Assembly: GCF_003224335.1 (NCBI RefSeq)
Contig: NZ_QKLF01000001.1
Span: 372,001-436,000, forward strand
Length of the DNA stretch: 64,000 bases
Reading direction: 5' to 3'
Source: Curtobacterium sp. MCJR17_055
GTDB lineage: Bacteria > Actinomycetota > Actinomycetes > Actinomycetales > Microbacteriaceae
A program made the translations under genes and the position numbers. The notes below the pieces were generated by a model. That model saw nothing but the letters and a program-made list of their open reading frames with translations, was not told the DNA's origin and made no database searches. This document shows, piece by piece, positions 56,383 to 64,000 of the stretch (position 1 is its first letter; every line of letters starts with the position of its first letter).

Positions 56383-57960
56383 GTGACCGAGCCAGACCCG
56401 CGCCTCCTCCCGCACCGCAGGTGGGCCGCAGCGCTCGTCGGCGTCATCGCCGTCCTCGCGTTCCTCGCCGTCGCCGAACTGGGCGCGCTCGTCCTGGGCG
56501 GCGCAGGCAGTCCGCTCGTCGCGGTCGGCTCCGCCGTCATCGACCTCGCGCCCCCGGCGGCGAAGGACCTCATGGTGTCGCTGTTCGGGACGGGCGACAA
56601 GGTGGCCCTGTTCGTCCTGATGAGCGTCGTCCTCGTCGCGGTGGCGGCCGGCGCCGGTGTCCTCGAACGCCGGAACCCGCCGTACGGCGCGCTCGTCTTC
56701 GCCGCCGGCGGGGTGCTCGCACTCCTCGCCGTCACCACTCGTTCGGGCAGCGGCACCCTCGACGGCGCCCCGACGGTCGCCGGCATCGCCGCCGCGGTGG
56801 TGGTGCTGCGGCTCCTGCTCCAGCGTCTCCGCCGCTGGGAGGACGCCCGCGCGGTCCCGACCGCCGGACCCGGCGGTGCTGGTGCGGTCGCACGCCGCTC
56901 CTTCATCCGCTGGACGGTGACCAGCGCAGCGCTCGCAGTGGTGGTGGGCGGCGCCTCCCGGATCGGCTCGGCCTCGCTCCAGGCCGCAGCGGCCGTCCGG
57001 CGAGCCGTGCGCCTGCCGCAGCCGGCGACGCCCGCCCCGCCCGTCCCGAGCGGCGCGAGCCTGGACGTCGAGGGCATCACACCGTACGTCACGCCGAACG
57101 CCGACTTCTACCGCATCGACACGGCGCTGCGCGTCCCCGCCATCGACCCCGCCGACTGGTCGCTGACGATCACGGGCGAGGTCGACGAGGAGGTCGAGCT
57201 CACCTGGGACGAACTGCTCGCGCTCCCGCTCGAGGAACACATGGCGACCCTGAGCTGCGTGTCGAACGAGGTCGGTGGCGACCTGATCGGCAACGCCCTC
57301 TGGCTCGGGTACCCGATCCGGTCCCTGTTGGCGCGCGCCCGCCCCCGAGCCGGAGCGGACATGGTGCTGTCCCGCAGCATCGACGGCTTCACCGCGGGGA
57401 CCCCGCTCGACGTGCTCCAGGACGAGGGGACCGACGCGCTCCTGGCCGTCGGGATGAACGGCGACCCACTGCCCGCCGAGCACGGGTTCCCGGCGCGGCT
57501 GGTCGTGCCCGGCCTGTTCGGGTACGTGTCCGCGACGAAGTGGGTGACCGAGCTCGAGGTGACGCGGTTCTCCCGGGCGCAGGGGTACTGGACGCCGAGA
57601 GGTTGGTCGGAGCGGGGACCGGTGAAGCTCGAGTCGCGGATCGACACCCCGGTGGACGGCGTCACGGTGGCCGTCGGCGACCGGGTCCCGATCGCGGGCG
57701 TCGCGTGGCAGCCGCACACCGGGGTGAAGGCCGTGCAGGTCAAGGTCGGGGACGCCGACTGGCAGGACGCCGAACTGGCGGACTCGGTCTCGGCCGACAC
57801 GTGGCGGCAGTGGGTGCTCCGGTGGACGGCGACGAAGGGACGGCACGAGATCCAGGTCCGTGCCGTCGGTGCCGACGGCGAGGTGCAGACGAGCGTGCAG
57901 CGGCCGCCGGCACCGAACGGCGCGACCGGGTGGCACGGGGTCACCATCACGGCGTCCTGA
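56383..57960 (+). CDS. Membrane-anchored molybdopterin oxidoreductase (sulfite oxidase family)
   Basis: 525 residues from GTG 56383. Four membrane helices fill the first 150 residues; a fifth follows an RRSFIRW twin-arginine-like motif near 175. The catalytic domain (about 235-420) has FYRIDTALRVPAIDPADW, the Mo-ligand cysteine in ATLSCVSNEVGGDLIG, and GYPIRSLLARA; the C-terminal Ig-like dimerisation domain (about 425-525) has VAWQPHTGVKAVQVKVG. The layout suits an outward-facing enzyme. The substrate is unknown; no heme or cytochrome partner is adjacent. Confidence 0.92.
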   Translation: MTEPDPRLLPHRRWAAALVGVIAVLAFLAVAELGALVLGGAGSPLVAVGSAVIDLAPPAAKDLMVSLFGTGDKVALFVLMSVVLVAVAAGAGVLERRNPPYGALVFAAGGVLALLAVTTRSGSGTLDGAPTVAGIAAAVVVLRLLLQRLRRWEDARAVPTAGPGGAGAVARRSFIRWTVTSAALAVVVGGASRIGSASLQAAAAVRRAVRLPQPATPAPPVPSGASLDVEGITPYVTPNADFYRIDTALRVPAIDPADWSLTITGEVDEEVELTWDELLALPLEEHMATLSCVSNEVGGDLIGNALWLGYPIRSLLARARPRAGADMVLSRSIDGFTAGTPLDVLQDEGTDALLAVGMNGDPLPAEHGFPARLVVPGLFGYVSATKWVTELEVTRFSRAQGYWTPRGWSERGPVKLESRIDTPVDGVTVAVGDRVPIAGVAWQPHTGVKAVQVKVGDADWQDAELADSVSADTWRQWVLRWTATKGRHEIQVRAVGADGEVQTSVQRPPAPNGATGWHGVTITAS

Positions 57961-57976
57961 CGGGAGGCCCGTGCGG

Positions 57977-58756
57977 TCAGGCGGGGAGCGTCGCCACCAC
58001 GCACGTGCCGTCGACGTCGTCGTCCCGCACGACATCGGTCGTGAACCCCGCGGTGCGGAACAGTTCCGCGGACACCGGCGCCTGCTCGGCCGACACCTCG
58101 ATGACCACGGACCCGCCGCGCCGCACCCAGTCAGCAGCGCCGGCAGCGATGCGCCGGTGCAGGTCGAGCCCGTCGGCGCCGCCGTCGAGTGCGACCCGGT
58201 GCTCGTGGTCGCGCGCTTCGGGCGGCATGGTCGCGATGGCGTCGGTCGGGACGTACGGGGCGTTCACGGCGAGCACGTCCACCGCACCGCGGAACCGGGT
58301 GGGCAGCGGGTCGAACAGGTTCCCGGTCACGACGATGCCGCGGTCGCCGAGGTTCTCCGCGGCCACCTCGGTGGCGTCGGGGTCGATGTCGGCAGCGACG
58401 AGGTCGAGCGCCCCGACGCGTTCCAGCAGCGCCATCGCGACGGCTCCCGCTCCGCAACACAGGTCGACGACACGGTCGTACCGTCGGAGCCGTCGGGCTG
58501 CCTCCGTGACGACGACCCTGGTCCGCGCCCGTGGCACGAAGACGCCCGGTGTGACGCGGACGCGGTGCCCGTCGAACGCCGCCCAGCCGAGGACGTACTC
58601 GAGGGGCTCCCCCGCCAGGCGACGCTGCACCAGGCCGCGGAGCCGGACCGCGTCGCCGTCACCGGCCGCGAGGAGCAGGTCCGCCTCGTCCTCAGCGAAC
58701 ACGCTCCCGCCCGACCGGAGTCGGGCGGCGAGGGCGTCCCGCGCGGTCAGTGCCAC
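57977..58756 (-). CDS. HemK/PrmC-like N5-glutamine methyltransferase, NAPY variant
   Basis: 259 residues. SAM-binding VVDLCCGAGAVAMALLE and VAADIDPDATEVAAENL are clear, and GVFVPRARTRVVV matches the PrmC substrate loop. The catalytic tetrapeptide, NPPY in PrmC, reads NAPY (VNAPYVPTDAIA). Actinobacteria often have such a PrmC-like paralogue (putative protein-(glutamine-N5) methyltransferase); its target is not established. It lies 16 nt upstream of no gene (convergent with the oxidoreductase) and just downstream of prs. Confidence 0.88.
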   Translation of the reverse strand: MALTARDALAARLRSGGSVFAEDEADLLLAAGDGDAVRLRGLVQRRLAGEPLEYVLGWAAFDGHRVRVTPGVFVPRARTRVVVTEAARRLRRYDRVVDLCCGAGAVAMALLERVGALDLVAADIDPDATEVAAENLGDRGIVVTGNLFDPLPTRFRGAVDVLAVNAPYVPTDAIATMPPEARDHEHRVALDGGADGLDLHRRIAAGAADWVRRGGSVVIEVSAEQAPVSAELFRTAGFTTDVVRDDDVDGTCVVATLPA

Positions 58757-58772
58757 CGTCGGACGTGAGCGC

Positions 58773-59750
58773 TCAGGCGGCGCCGTCGAACATCGACGTC
58801 ACCGAGCCGTCGTCGAACACCTCGTGGATGGCCCGGGCGATGAGCGGCGCGATCGGCAGCACCTCGAGCTTGTCCCAGCGCTTCTCGGGCGGCAGCGGCA
58901 GGGTGTCGGTCACGACGACGCGGTCGATGAACTCGCTCTGCAGCAGCTCCGTGGCCGGGTCGGAGAACACCGCGTGGGTGGCGGCGACGACGACGCCCTT
59001 GGCACCGTTGGCCTTGAGTGCCTCGGCGGCCTTCGCGATGGTGCGCCCGGTGTCGATGAGGTCGTCGACGAGCAGGCACCAGCGACCGGAGACGTCACCG
59101 ACGATCTCGTGCACGGAGACCTGGTTCGGCACGAGCGGGTCACGGCGCTTGTGGATGATCGCCAGCGGAGCCCCGAGCTTCTCGGACCAGATGTCGGCGA
59201 CGCGGACGCGCCCCATGTCCGGCGAGACGACGGTGAGGGTCTCCGGGTCGAGCATCTCCTTGAAGCGCTCGAGCAGCACGGGCATGGCGAACAGGTGGTC
59301 GACGGGACCGTCGAAGAAGCCCTGGATCTGCGGCGCGTGCAGGTCGACGCTCATGATGCGGTGCGCACCCGCGGCCTTGAACAGGTCGGCGACCAGACGG
59401 GCCGAGATCGGCTCACGCCCACGGCCCTTCTTGTCCTGGCGGGCGTACGGGTAGAACGGCGCCACGACGGTGATGCGCTTGGCCGAGGCACGCTTGAGCG
59501 CGTCGACCATGATGAGCTGCTCCATGAGCCACTCGTTGATCGGGGCGGTGTGCGACTGGATGACGAAGGCGTCGCATCCGCGGACCGACTCGTCGAAGCG
59601 GGCGTAGAGCTCACCGTTGGCGAAGGTCCGGGCGTCGGTCGGGACGAGGTCGACACCGAGCTCTTCCGCGATCGCCTTCGACAGTTCCGGGTGCGCTCGC
59701 CCGGCCACCAGGACGAGTCGCTTCTGGCCGGTTGTCTTGATTCCGGACAC
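58773..59750 (-). CDS. prs: Ribose-phosphate pyrophosphokinase
   Basis: 325 residues from GTG 59750. FANGELYARFDESVRG, PFYPYARQDKKGRGREPISA (flexible loop), SVDLHAPQIQGFF, and the PRPP loop LVDDLIDTGRT are all present. It makes PRPP for nucleotides, His and Trp. It follows glmU by 113 nt on the same strand, the conserved order. Confidence 0.97.
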   Translation of the reverse strand: MSGIKTTGQKRLVLVAGRAHPELSKAIAEELGVDLVPTDARTFANGELYARFDESVRGCDAFVIQSHTAPINEWLMEQLIMVDALKRASAKRITVVAPFYPYARQDKKGRGREPISARLVADLFKAAGAHRIMSVDLHAPQIQGFFDGPVDHLFAMPVLLERFKEMLDPETLTVVSPDMGRVRVADIWSEKLGAPLAIIHKRRDPLVPNQVSVHEIVGDVSGRWCLLVDDLIDTGRTIAKAAEALKANGAKGVVVAATHAVFSDPATELLQSEFIDRVVVTDTLPLPPEKRWDKLEVLPIAPLIARAIHEVFDDGSVTSMFDGAA

Positions 59751-59863
59751 GTGTGGTGCTCACTCCCTGACCCCGAGAGGGGGCCGATCTGACCCCGCCG
59801 GGGCCGATGTCCTGGGCTCCGATCGGGGCCCACCGCTGACGGCCGCAGGGACCGTCGAAGGTG

Positions 59864-61291
59864 TCACTCGCCTCGCGCGCGCCGAGCTGCCTCGGCCGCC
59901 GGGGTACCGGGTCGGTTCTCCTCGACCCATCCCTCGGTGTTGCGCTGTGGGGCGTAGCTGATCGCGAGCGACCCGGCCGGCACGTCCTTGCGGACGGTCG
60001 TGCCTGCACCGGTGTACGCCCCGTCACCAATCCTAACCGGGGCGACGAACACGTTGTGCGACCCGGTGCGGACGTCCGACCCGACGACGGTGCGGTGCTT
60101 GTGCACGCCGTCGTAGTTCGCCGTGATGGTGGCCGCGCCGATGTTGGAGTCCTCGCCCACCTCGGTGTCGCCGATGTAGGACAGGTGCGGGACCTTGCTG
60201 CCGCGACCGATCACGGCGTTCTTCGTCTCGACGAAGGTACCGATCTTGCCGCGGTCGCCGAGGACCGTGCCCGGCCGCAGGTAGGCGAACGGCCCGACGG
60301 AGGCGCCGTCCCCGATGACCGCGAGCGTGGCGTCGACCCGGTTGACGGTGGCGCCGGCGCCGACCTCGGTGTCCCGGAGCGTGGTGCCCGGTCCGACGAC
60401 GGCGCCGGCCGCGATCGCCGTCGCTCCGAGCAGCTGCGTGCCGGGCAGGAGCTCGGCGTCGGGCTCGATGGACACGTCGAGGTCGATCCACGTCGACGCG
60501 GGGTCCTGCACCGTGACGCCGGCGAGCTGGTGCCGACGGACGATCCGCGCGTTCAGCTCCCGTGCCGCATCCGACAGCTGCGCCCGGTCGTTGATCCCGG
60601 CCACGAGCCACGGGTCGGTCAGGGTGACGACGTCCACCCGTCCCCCGCGGGCGGCGATGAGCGCGGGCACGTCGGTGATGTACTTCTCGCCCTGTGCGTT
60701 CTCCGTCGTCAGCGACGGCAGCACCGCGCGCAGGTGGGTGACGTCGAACGCGTAGATGCCGGCGTTGGTCTCGGTGACGGCACGCTGCTCGTCTGTCGCG
60801 TCCTTGTGCTCGACGACACCGGTGAAGGCGCCGGAGGCGTCGCGCAGGATCCGGCCGAGCCCGGTCGGGTCGTCCTGGATGGCGCTGACGAAGGTGACCG
60901 CGTTCGACTGGCTCGCGTGCGCCTCGACCAGTCCGCGGAGGCTCTGCGCGTCGAGCAGCGGGACGTCGCCGGAGAGCACCACGACGACGCCGTCGAAGTC
61001 GGCCGGGAGCGCGTCGACCGCGACCTCCACCGCCCGACCGGTCCCGGGGACGTCGTCCTGGTCCACGACGAGGGCGTCGGGGGCACGCTCGGTGATCTCC
61101 GCGGCGACGCGCTCACGCTCGTGCCGCACGACCACGGCGACGTGCTCGGGCGACAGGGACTCGGCGGTCCGGAGCACGTGGGCGATGAGGGGCAGCCCGG
61201 CGAGCCGGTGCAGCACCTTGGGGAGCGAGGACTTCATGCGCGTGCCCTGCCCGGCGGCGAGGACGACGACGGCGATCCGCTGGTCGGTCAT
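59864..61291 (-). CDS. glmU: Bifunctional UDP-GlcNAc pyrophosphorylase / GlcN-1-P acetyltransferase
   Basis: 475 residues from ATG 61291. The N-terminal pyrophosphorylase has VVLAAGQGTRMKSSLPKVLH and VVVLSGDVPLL; the C-terminal left-handed beta helix has many hexapeptide turns, LSYIGDTEVGEDSNIGA and the acetyltransferase His/Asn region ITANYDGVHKHRT. It makes UDP-GlcNAc for peptidoglycan. A CAGGAT box 7 nt upstream of the ATG suggests a leaderless mRNA. Confidence 0.97.
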   Translation of the reverse strand: MTDQRIAVVVLAAGQGTRMKSSLPKVLHRLAGLPLIAHVLRTAESLSPEHVAVVVRHERERVAAEITERAPDALVVDQDDVPGTGRAVEVAVDALPADFDGVVVVLSGDVPLLDAQSLRGLVEAHASQSNAVTFVSAIQDDPTGLGRILRDASGAFTGVVEHKDATDEQRAVTETNAGIYAFDVTHLRAVLPSLTTENAQGEKYITDVPALIAARGGRVDVVTLTDPWLVAGINDRAQLSDAARELNARIVRRHQLAGVTVQDPASTWIDLDVSIEPDAELLPGTQLLGATAIAAGAVVGPGTTLRDTEVGAGATVNRVDATLAVIGDGASVGPFAYLRPGTVLGDRGKIGTFVETKNAVIGRGSKVPHLSYIGDTEVGEDSNIGAATITANYDGVHKHRTVVGSDVRTGSHNVFVAPVRIGDGAYTGAGTTVRKDVPAGSLAISYAPQRNTEGWVEENRPGTPAAEAARRARGE

Positions 61292-61400
61292 GCGTCCCAT
61301 CCTGGCGCACCGCTCCCCCGGCGTCCGACCGTCGCGGGCATCTGTGCGGAACTCCGCGCCGCAACAAGTCCGTGGAGGAGCCCGCCGACGCACCGCGAGC

Positions 61401-61448
61401 GCCTGGAGGCCCGGCACCGGCCGTCTGACCGGTGCCGGGCCTCCAGGC
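61401..61448. terminator. 20-bp stem between glmU and the dehydrogenase gene
   Basis: A perfect 20-bp stem (61401-61420 with 61429-61448) with loop CCGTCTGA. The arm starts GCCTGGAGGCCCGG. It lies 54 nt after the dehydrogenase stop and upstream of glmU. Confidence 0.85.
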
Positions 61449-61501
61449 CGAGCCGTGCGCGCGGTCCGCGAGCGCGGTCCGCGCGTGCGTGTGGACCGCC
61501 G

Positions 61502-62728
61502 TCAGGCGGACGTGTCCGACAGCTCCACCTTGATCCAGCCCGGCTCGCGACGGTCGAAGGCCTCGTACGCCTCGATCGCGGACCCGATGCCCTCGTGCTC
61601 GGTGATGAGCGCGGTCGGGTCGAACTGGCCCGCTGCGACCATGTCGATGAGCGGCGGCGTGACCGAGTGGTGGTCGCAGTTGCCCATCCGGATCGTGAGG
61701 TTCTTGTTCATCGCCTCGCCGATCGGGTACGACTGCGCGGTCGGCCCGTACACACCGATGATCCCGATCCGGCCGTACTTCGCCACGCACGCGACCGCCC
61801 ACTGCGCGACCTGCGACGGGCCGTCACCCGGCTTCCACTGCTGCGCCTCGCCGAACCCGTCCGGGGAGGCGTCGGGCGCGACCTGGGCGACCTCGGCGTC
61901 GAACGCGGCCGCCTGCTCGTCGGACACCGCTGCCGGGCCCCGCTTCGGGCGCTCGGCGTCGACCCCGACCGCGTCGATGACGGCGTCGGCGCCGATCCCG
62001 TTCGTCAGGTCCATGATCGCCTGCACCGGGTCCTCGCGGTTGTAGTCGACGACCTCGCAGTTCTGCGCGAGCGCGGCGGCGAGCCGGGTCTCCTCGCCGT
62101 CGACGACGATCACGCGCCCGGCGCCCTGCTTGAACGCGGACGCCGCGGCGAACTGCCCGACGATGCCCGCGCCGAACACCACGACGACGTCGCCGCGGGT
62201 GACGCCGGCGAGTTCGGCACCGAACCACCCGGTCGGGAAGATGTCGGAGAGCAGGATGGCCTGCTCGTCGCTCACGTTCTCCGGCAGCGGGTGCATGGTG
62301 TTCTGCGCCCACGGGACCCGGACGTACTCGGCCTGCAGACCGTTCACGGGACCGGTCGACTCGGGGCCGCCGAAGAAGCTCGTCCCCGCCTGCGGGCCGT
62401 TCGGGTTCGCGACGTCGCACTGCGCGGTCTGTCCCATCCGGCAGTACCGGCACGCACCGCACGAGATCGTCGAGTTGATCACGACGCGGTCGCCGGCGCT
62501 GAAGCCACGGACGGCGTCGCCGACGCTGGTGACGACGCCGACGGCCTCGTGACCGAGGATCGTGCCCTCCTGCATCGGGGCCATGGTGCCGCGGACGAAG
62601 TGCAGGTCGGTACCGCAGATCGCCGAGCGGGTGATGTGCACGATCGCGTCGTGCGGGTCCTGGATCGTGGGCTCCGGGACCTCGTCGAGCCGGATGTCGC
62701 CGATGCCGTGCCAGACAACTGCCTTCAT
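61502..62728 (-). CDS. Zinc-dependent alcohol dehydrogenase, formaldehyde dehydrogenase-like
   Basis: 408 residues. Catalytic-zinc ligands in SAICGTDLHF and GTILGHEAVGVV; structural-zinc cysteines in CGACRYCRMGQTAQC; Rossmann motif VVVFGAGIVGQFAA. A segment of about 45 residues (VGVDAERPKRGPAAV to WKPGDGPSQVAQ) after the cofactor fold is typical of the glutathione-independent formaldehyde dehydrogenase subgroup. It probably oxidises formaldehyde or other alcohols/aldehydes; a mycothiol-dependent type is unlikely from the motifs. Alone between terminators. Confidence 0.9.
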   Translation of the reverse strand: MKAVVWHGIGDIRLDEVPEPTIQDPHDAIVHITRSAICGTDLHFVRGTMAPMQEGTILGHEAVGVVTSVGDAVRGFSAGDRVVINSTISCGACRYCRMGQTAQCDVANPNGPQAGTSFFGGPESTGPVNGLQAEYVRVPWAQNTMHPLPENVSDEQAILLSDIFPTGWFGAELAGVTRGDVVVVFGAGIVGQFAAASAFKQGAGRVIVVDGEETRLAAALAQNCEVVDYNREDPVQAIMDLTNGIGADAVIDAVGVDAERPKRGPAAVSDEQAAAFDAEVAQVAPDASPDGFGEAQQWKPGDGPSQVAQWAVACVAKYGRIGIIGVYGPTAQSYPIGEAMNKNLTIRMGNCDHHSVTPPLIDMVAAGQFDPTALITEHEGIGSAIEAYEAFDRREPGWIKVELSDTSA

Positions 62729-62842
62729 GGGGTTCCTCCTCGTGGGTCGTCGACCCGGACGGTACGCGCGGCGGTCTCGGTGGTCGTCGAGGGCAGCAGG
62801 ACCCGCGGGCAGGCGGCGGCCGGGAGGCCCTCCCCGCCTCCG

Positions 62843-64000
62843 TCAGGCGGCGGCGCCCCGGCTGGCGGGCCGGGTCTCGTCGCGCACGAACGCCATGAGC
62901 ACGAGCCCGGCGACGAGCACCACGACCACCCCGAGGATCCCGTACCGGGTCGACCCGCCGACGGTCACGGCGAGGCCGAACAGCGCCGGCGCGATGAACG
63001 AGGCCGCGCGGCCGGTGGTGGCGTAGAGGCCGAACAGCTCTCCTTCACGACCGGGCGTCGCGAGCTTGGCCAGGTACGCCCGGGAGGACGACTGCACCGG
63101 CCCGACGAACACGCAGAGCGCGAGACCGAGCACCCAGAACGAGACCTGCGCGGAGCCGGCGAAGAGCACTGCGGTACCGGTCAGGGCCAGCCCCACGAGC
63201 GACACCATGATGAGCGGACGGGACCCGAACCGGTCGTCGAGTCGGCCGGAGAGCACGGTCGAGATGCCCGCGACGACGTTCGCGACGATCGCGAACAGGA
63301 TGACCTCGGACGGGCTGAAGCCGAAGACCTGGGCGGCGATGATCCCGCCGAACGTGAACACCGCGCCGACGCCGTCGCGGAACACCGCACTCGCGAGCAG
63401 GAACGCGAGCACGTTGCGCCGCGTCCGCCAGAGCCGGGCGACGTCCCGCCCGAGGTCCGCGTAGGCGGTCCAGAGCGACCCGCGGCGGCTCGGGTCGGCG
63501 GGTGCCTCGGGAACGGCGAGGAAGAGCGGGACCGAGCTGACGGCGAGCCAGACCGCGGCGATCCCGATCGCGACGCGCACGTCCCACTGCCCGCCCGCGA
63601 CCGTCGCCGGGAGCTGCAGGAGCCCACCGCGGCCGTCCACGCCGAAGTCCTGGATGCAGAGCAGGAGCAGGACGACGAGGAGCACGATCCCGCCGAAGTA
63701 CCCGGCGGCCCAGCCGATCGCGGAGACCCGGCCGGTCTTCGGTCCGGTGGCGACCTGCCCGAGCATCGCGTTGTACCCGACACAGGCGATCTCGTACGCG
63801 ACCGTCCCGATGCCGATGAGCGCGGCGCCGAGCACCAGGTACGGCTGCTCCGGGGCGACGAACACCATGCCGACGATGGCGAAGAAGACACCGACCGTCG
63901 CGATGAGCACCGACCGCCTGCGGTGCCCGGACGTGTCGGCCAGCCGCCCGACGGCGGGGGCGACGAGGGCGACCAGGATGCCCGCGACGGTCAACGCCGT
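62843..64000 (-). CDS. MFS transporter, UMF1/ATG22-like, 5' end beyond the right edge
   Basis: 386 codons are visible; the frame is open to position 64000. About ten membrane helices are seen, with the MFS loop GRLADTSGHRRRSV near the start and the UMF1-like GYNAMLGQVATGPKTGR followed by VSAIGWAAGYFGGIVLL. LSGRLDDRFGSRPL is the second-half loop and TPGREGELFGLYATTGRAA is conserved in the group. Substrate unknown. The missing part is probably only the first two helices. Confidence 0.9.
   Translation of the reverse strand, partial: TALTVAGILVALVAPAVGRLADTSGHRRRSVLIATVGVFFAIVGMVFVAPEQPYLVLGAALIGIGTVAYEIACVGYNAMLGQVATGPKTGRVSAIGWAAGYFGGIVLLVVLLLLCIQDFGVDGRGGLLQLPATVAGGQWDVRVAIGIAAVWLAVSSVPLFLAVPEAPADPSRRGSLWTAYADLGRDVARLWRTRRNVLAFLLASAVFRDGVGAVFTFGGIIAAQVFGFSPSEVILFAIVANVVAGISTVLSGRLDDRFGSRPLIMVSLVGLALTGTAVLFAGSAQVSFWVLGLALCVFVGPVQSSSRAYLAKLATPGREGELFGLYATTGRAASFIAPALFGLAVTVGGSTRYGILGVVVVLVAGLVLMAFVRDETRPASRGAAA

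Noticed and set aside
55650..59792. A 1380-codon + strand frame
   Set aside because: It runs antisense to, or out of frame with, clearly recognised genes (molybdopterin oxidoreductase, methyltransferase, prs) and its translation is low-complexity.

Overview
The window is very GC-rich (about 70 percent by eye) and looks like the chromosome of an actinobacterium of the Microbacteriaceae, most like Curtobacterium. The evidence is gene content and order: a mycothiol conjugate amidase (Mca) instead of glutathione enzymes, actinobacterial families (DUF4245, DUF4307, DUF501, a DUF6264-like protein), the linked set glmU, prs, rplY, pth, mfd, mazG, eno, ftsB, DUF501, and many genes whose start codon sits 6-7 nt after a TAnnnT box, as in leaderless mRNAs. 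The genus is inference. Almost all of the window is single-copy housekeeping DNA; no integrase, transposase, phage gene or CRISPR array was found.

Layout. 1-7.5 kb: the first 1100 residues of an RHS/YD-repeat polymorphic-toxin-type protein running off the left edge, the ATPase YchF, a small membrane protein, a frameshifted alpha/beta hydrolase, a DEDD exonuclease and RmuC. 7.6-11.2 kb: divergent class II FBPase (glpX) and class II aldolase (fba), then an M18 aminopeptidase. 11.2-17.7 kb: DUF6264-like/ispH facing xseA, then xseB, DUF4245, beta carbonic anhydrase and fumarase. 18-25 kb: PIN-PhoH ATPase, class V aminotransferase, uppS, hemolysin III, mca, DUF4307, greA. 25-34 kb: ilvA, AI-2E-type permease, YcaQ-like glycosylase, LemA, a large Ig-like/membrane protein, ThrE exporter. 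34-46 kb: a tRNA with UAA anticodon and three truncated tandem copies of its 3' half, NDH-2, DUF501, ftsB, eno, hisS, mazG, nhaA, mfd. 46-49 kb: pth and rplY with a small membrane protein. 48-58.7 kb: a block that separates rplY from prs (a hypothetical coiled-coil protein, mannonate dehydratase family protein, Doc-toxin remnant, NarL-type two-component pair, SHOCT protein, gluconokinase, 6-phosphogluconate dehydrogenase, a membrane protein and a membrane-anchored molybdopterin oxidoreductase). 58-64 kb: HemK-like methyltransferase, prs, glmU, a formaldehyde-dehydrogenase-like alcohol dehydrogenase and a UMF1-type MFS transporter cut by the right edge.

Functionally the window covers central carbon metabolism (glpX, fba, eno, fumC, gntK, gnd), envelope precursor supply (uppS, glmU, ispH), translation and repair (hisS, pth, rplY, mfd, xseAB, greA) and redox (NDH-2, Mca, formaldehyde dehydrogenase). 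The unusual material is mostly non-coding: tandem hexamer, heptamer and 64-bp arrays, two clusters of an extragenic element built on GAGACGCC, a family of long perfect terminator palindromes with a GGGAGGC core, a truncated-tRNA array, and a possible small RNA between hisS and mazG with a good sigma-70 promoter.
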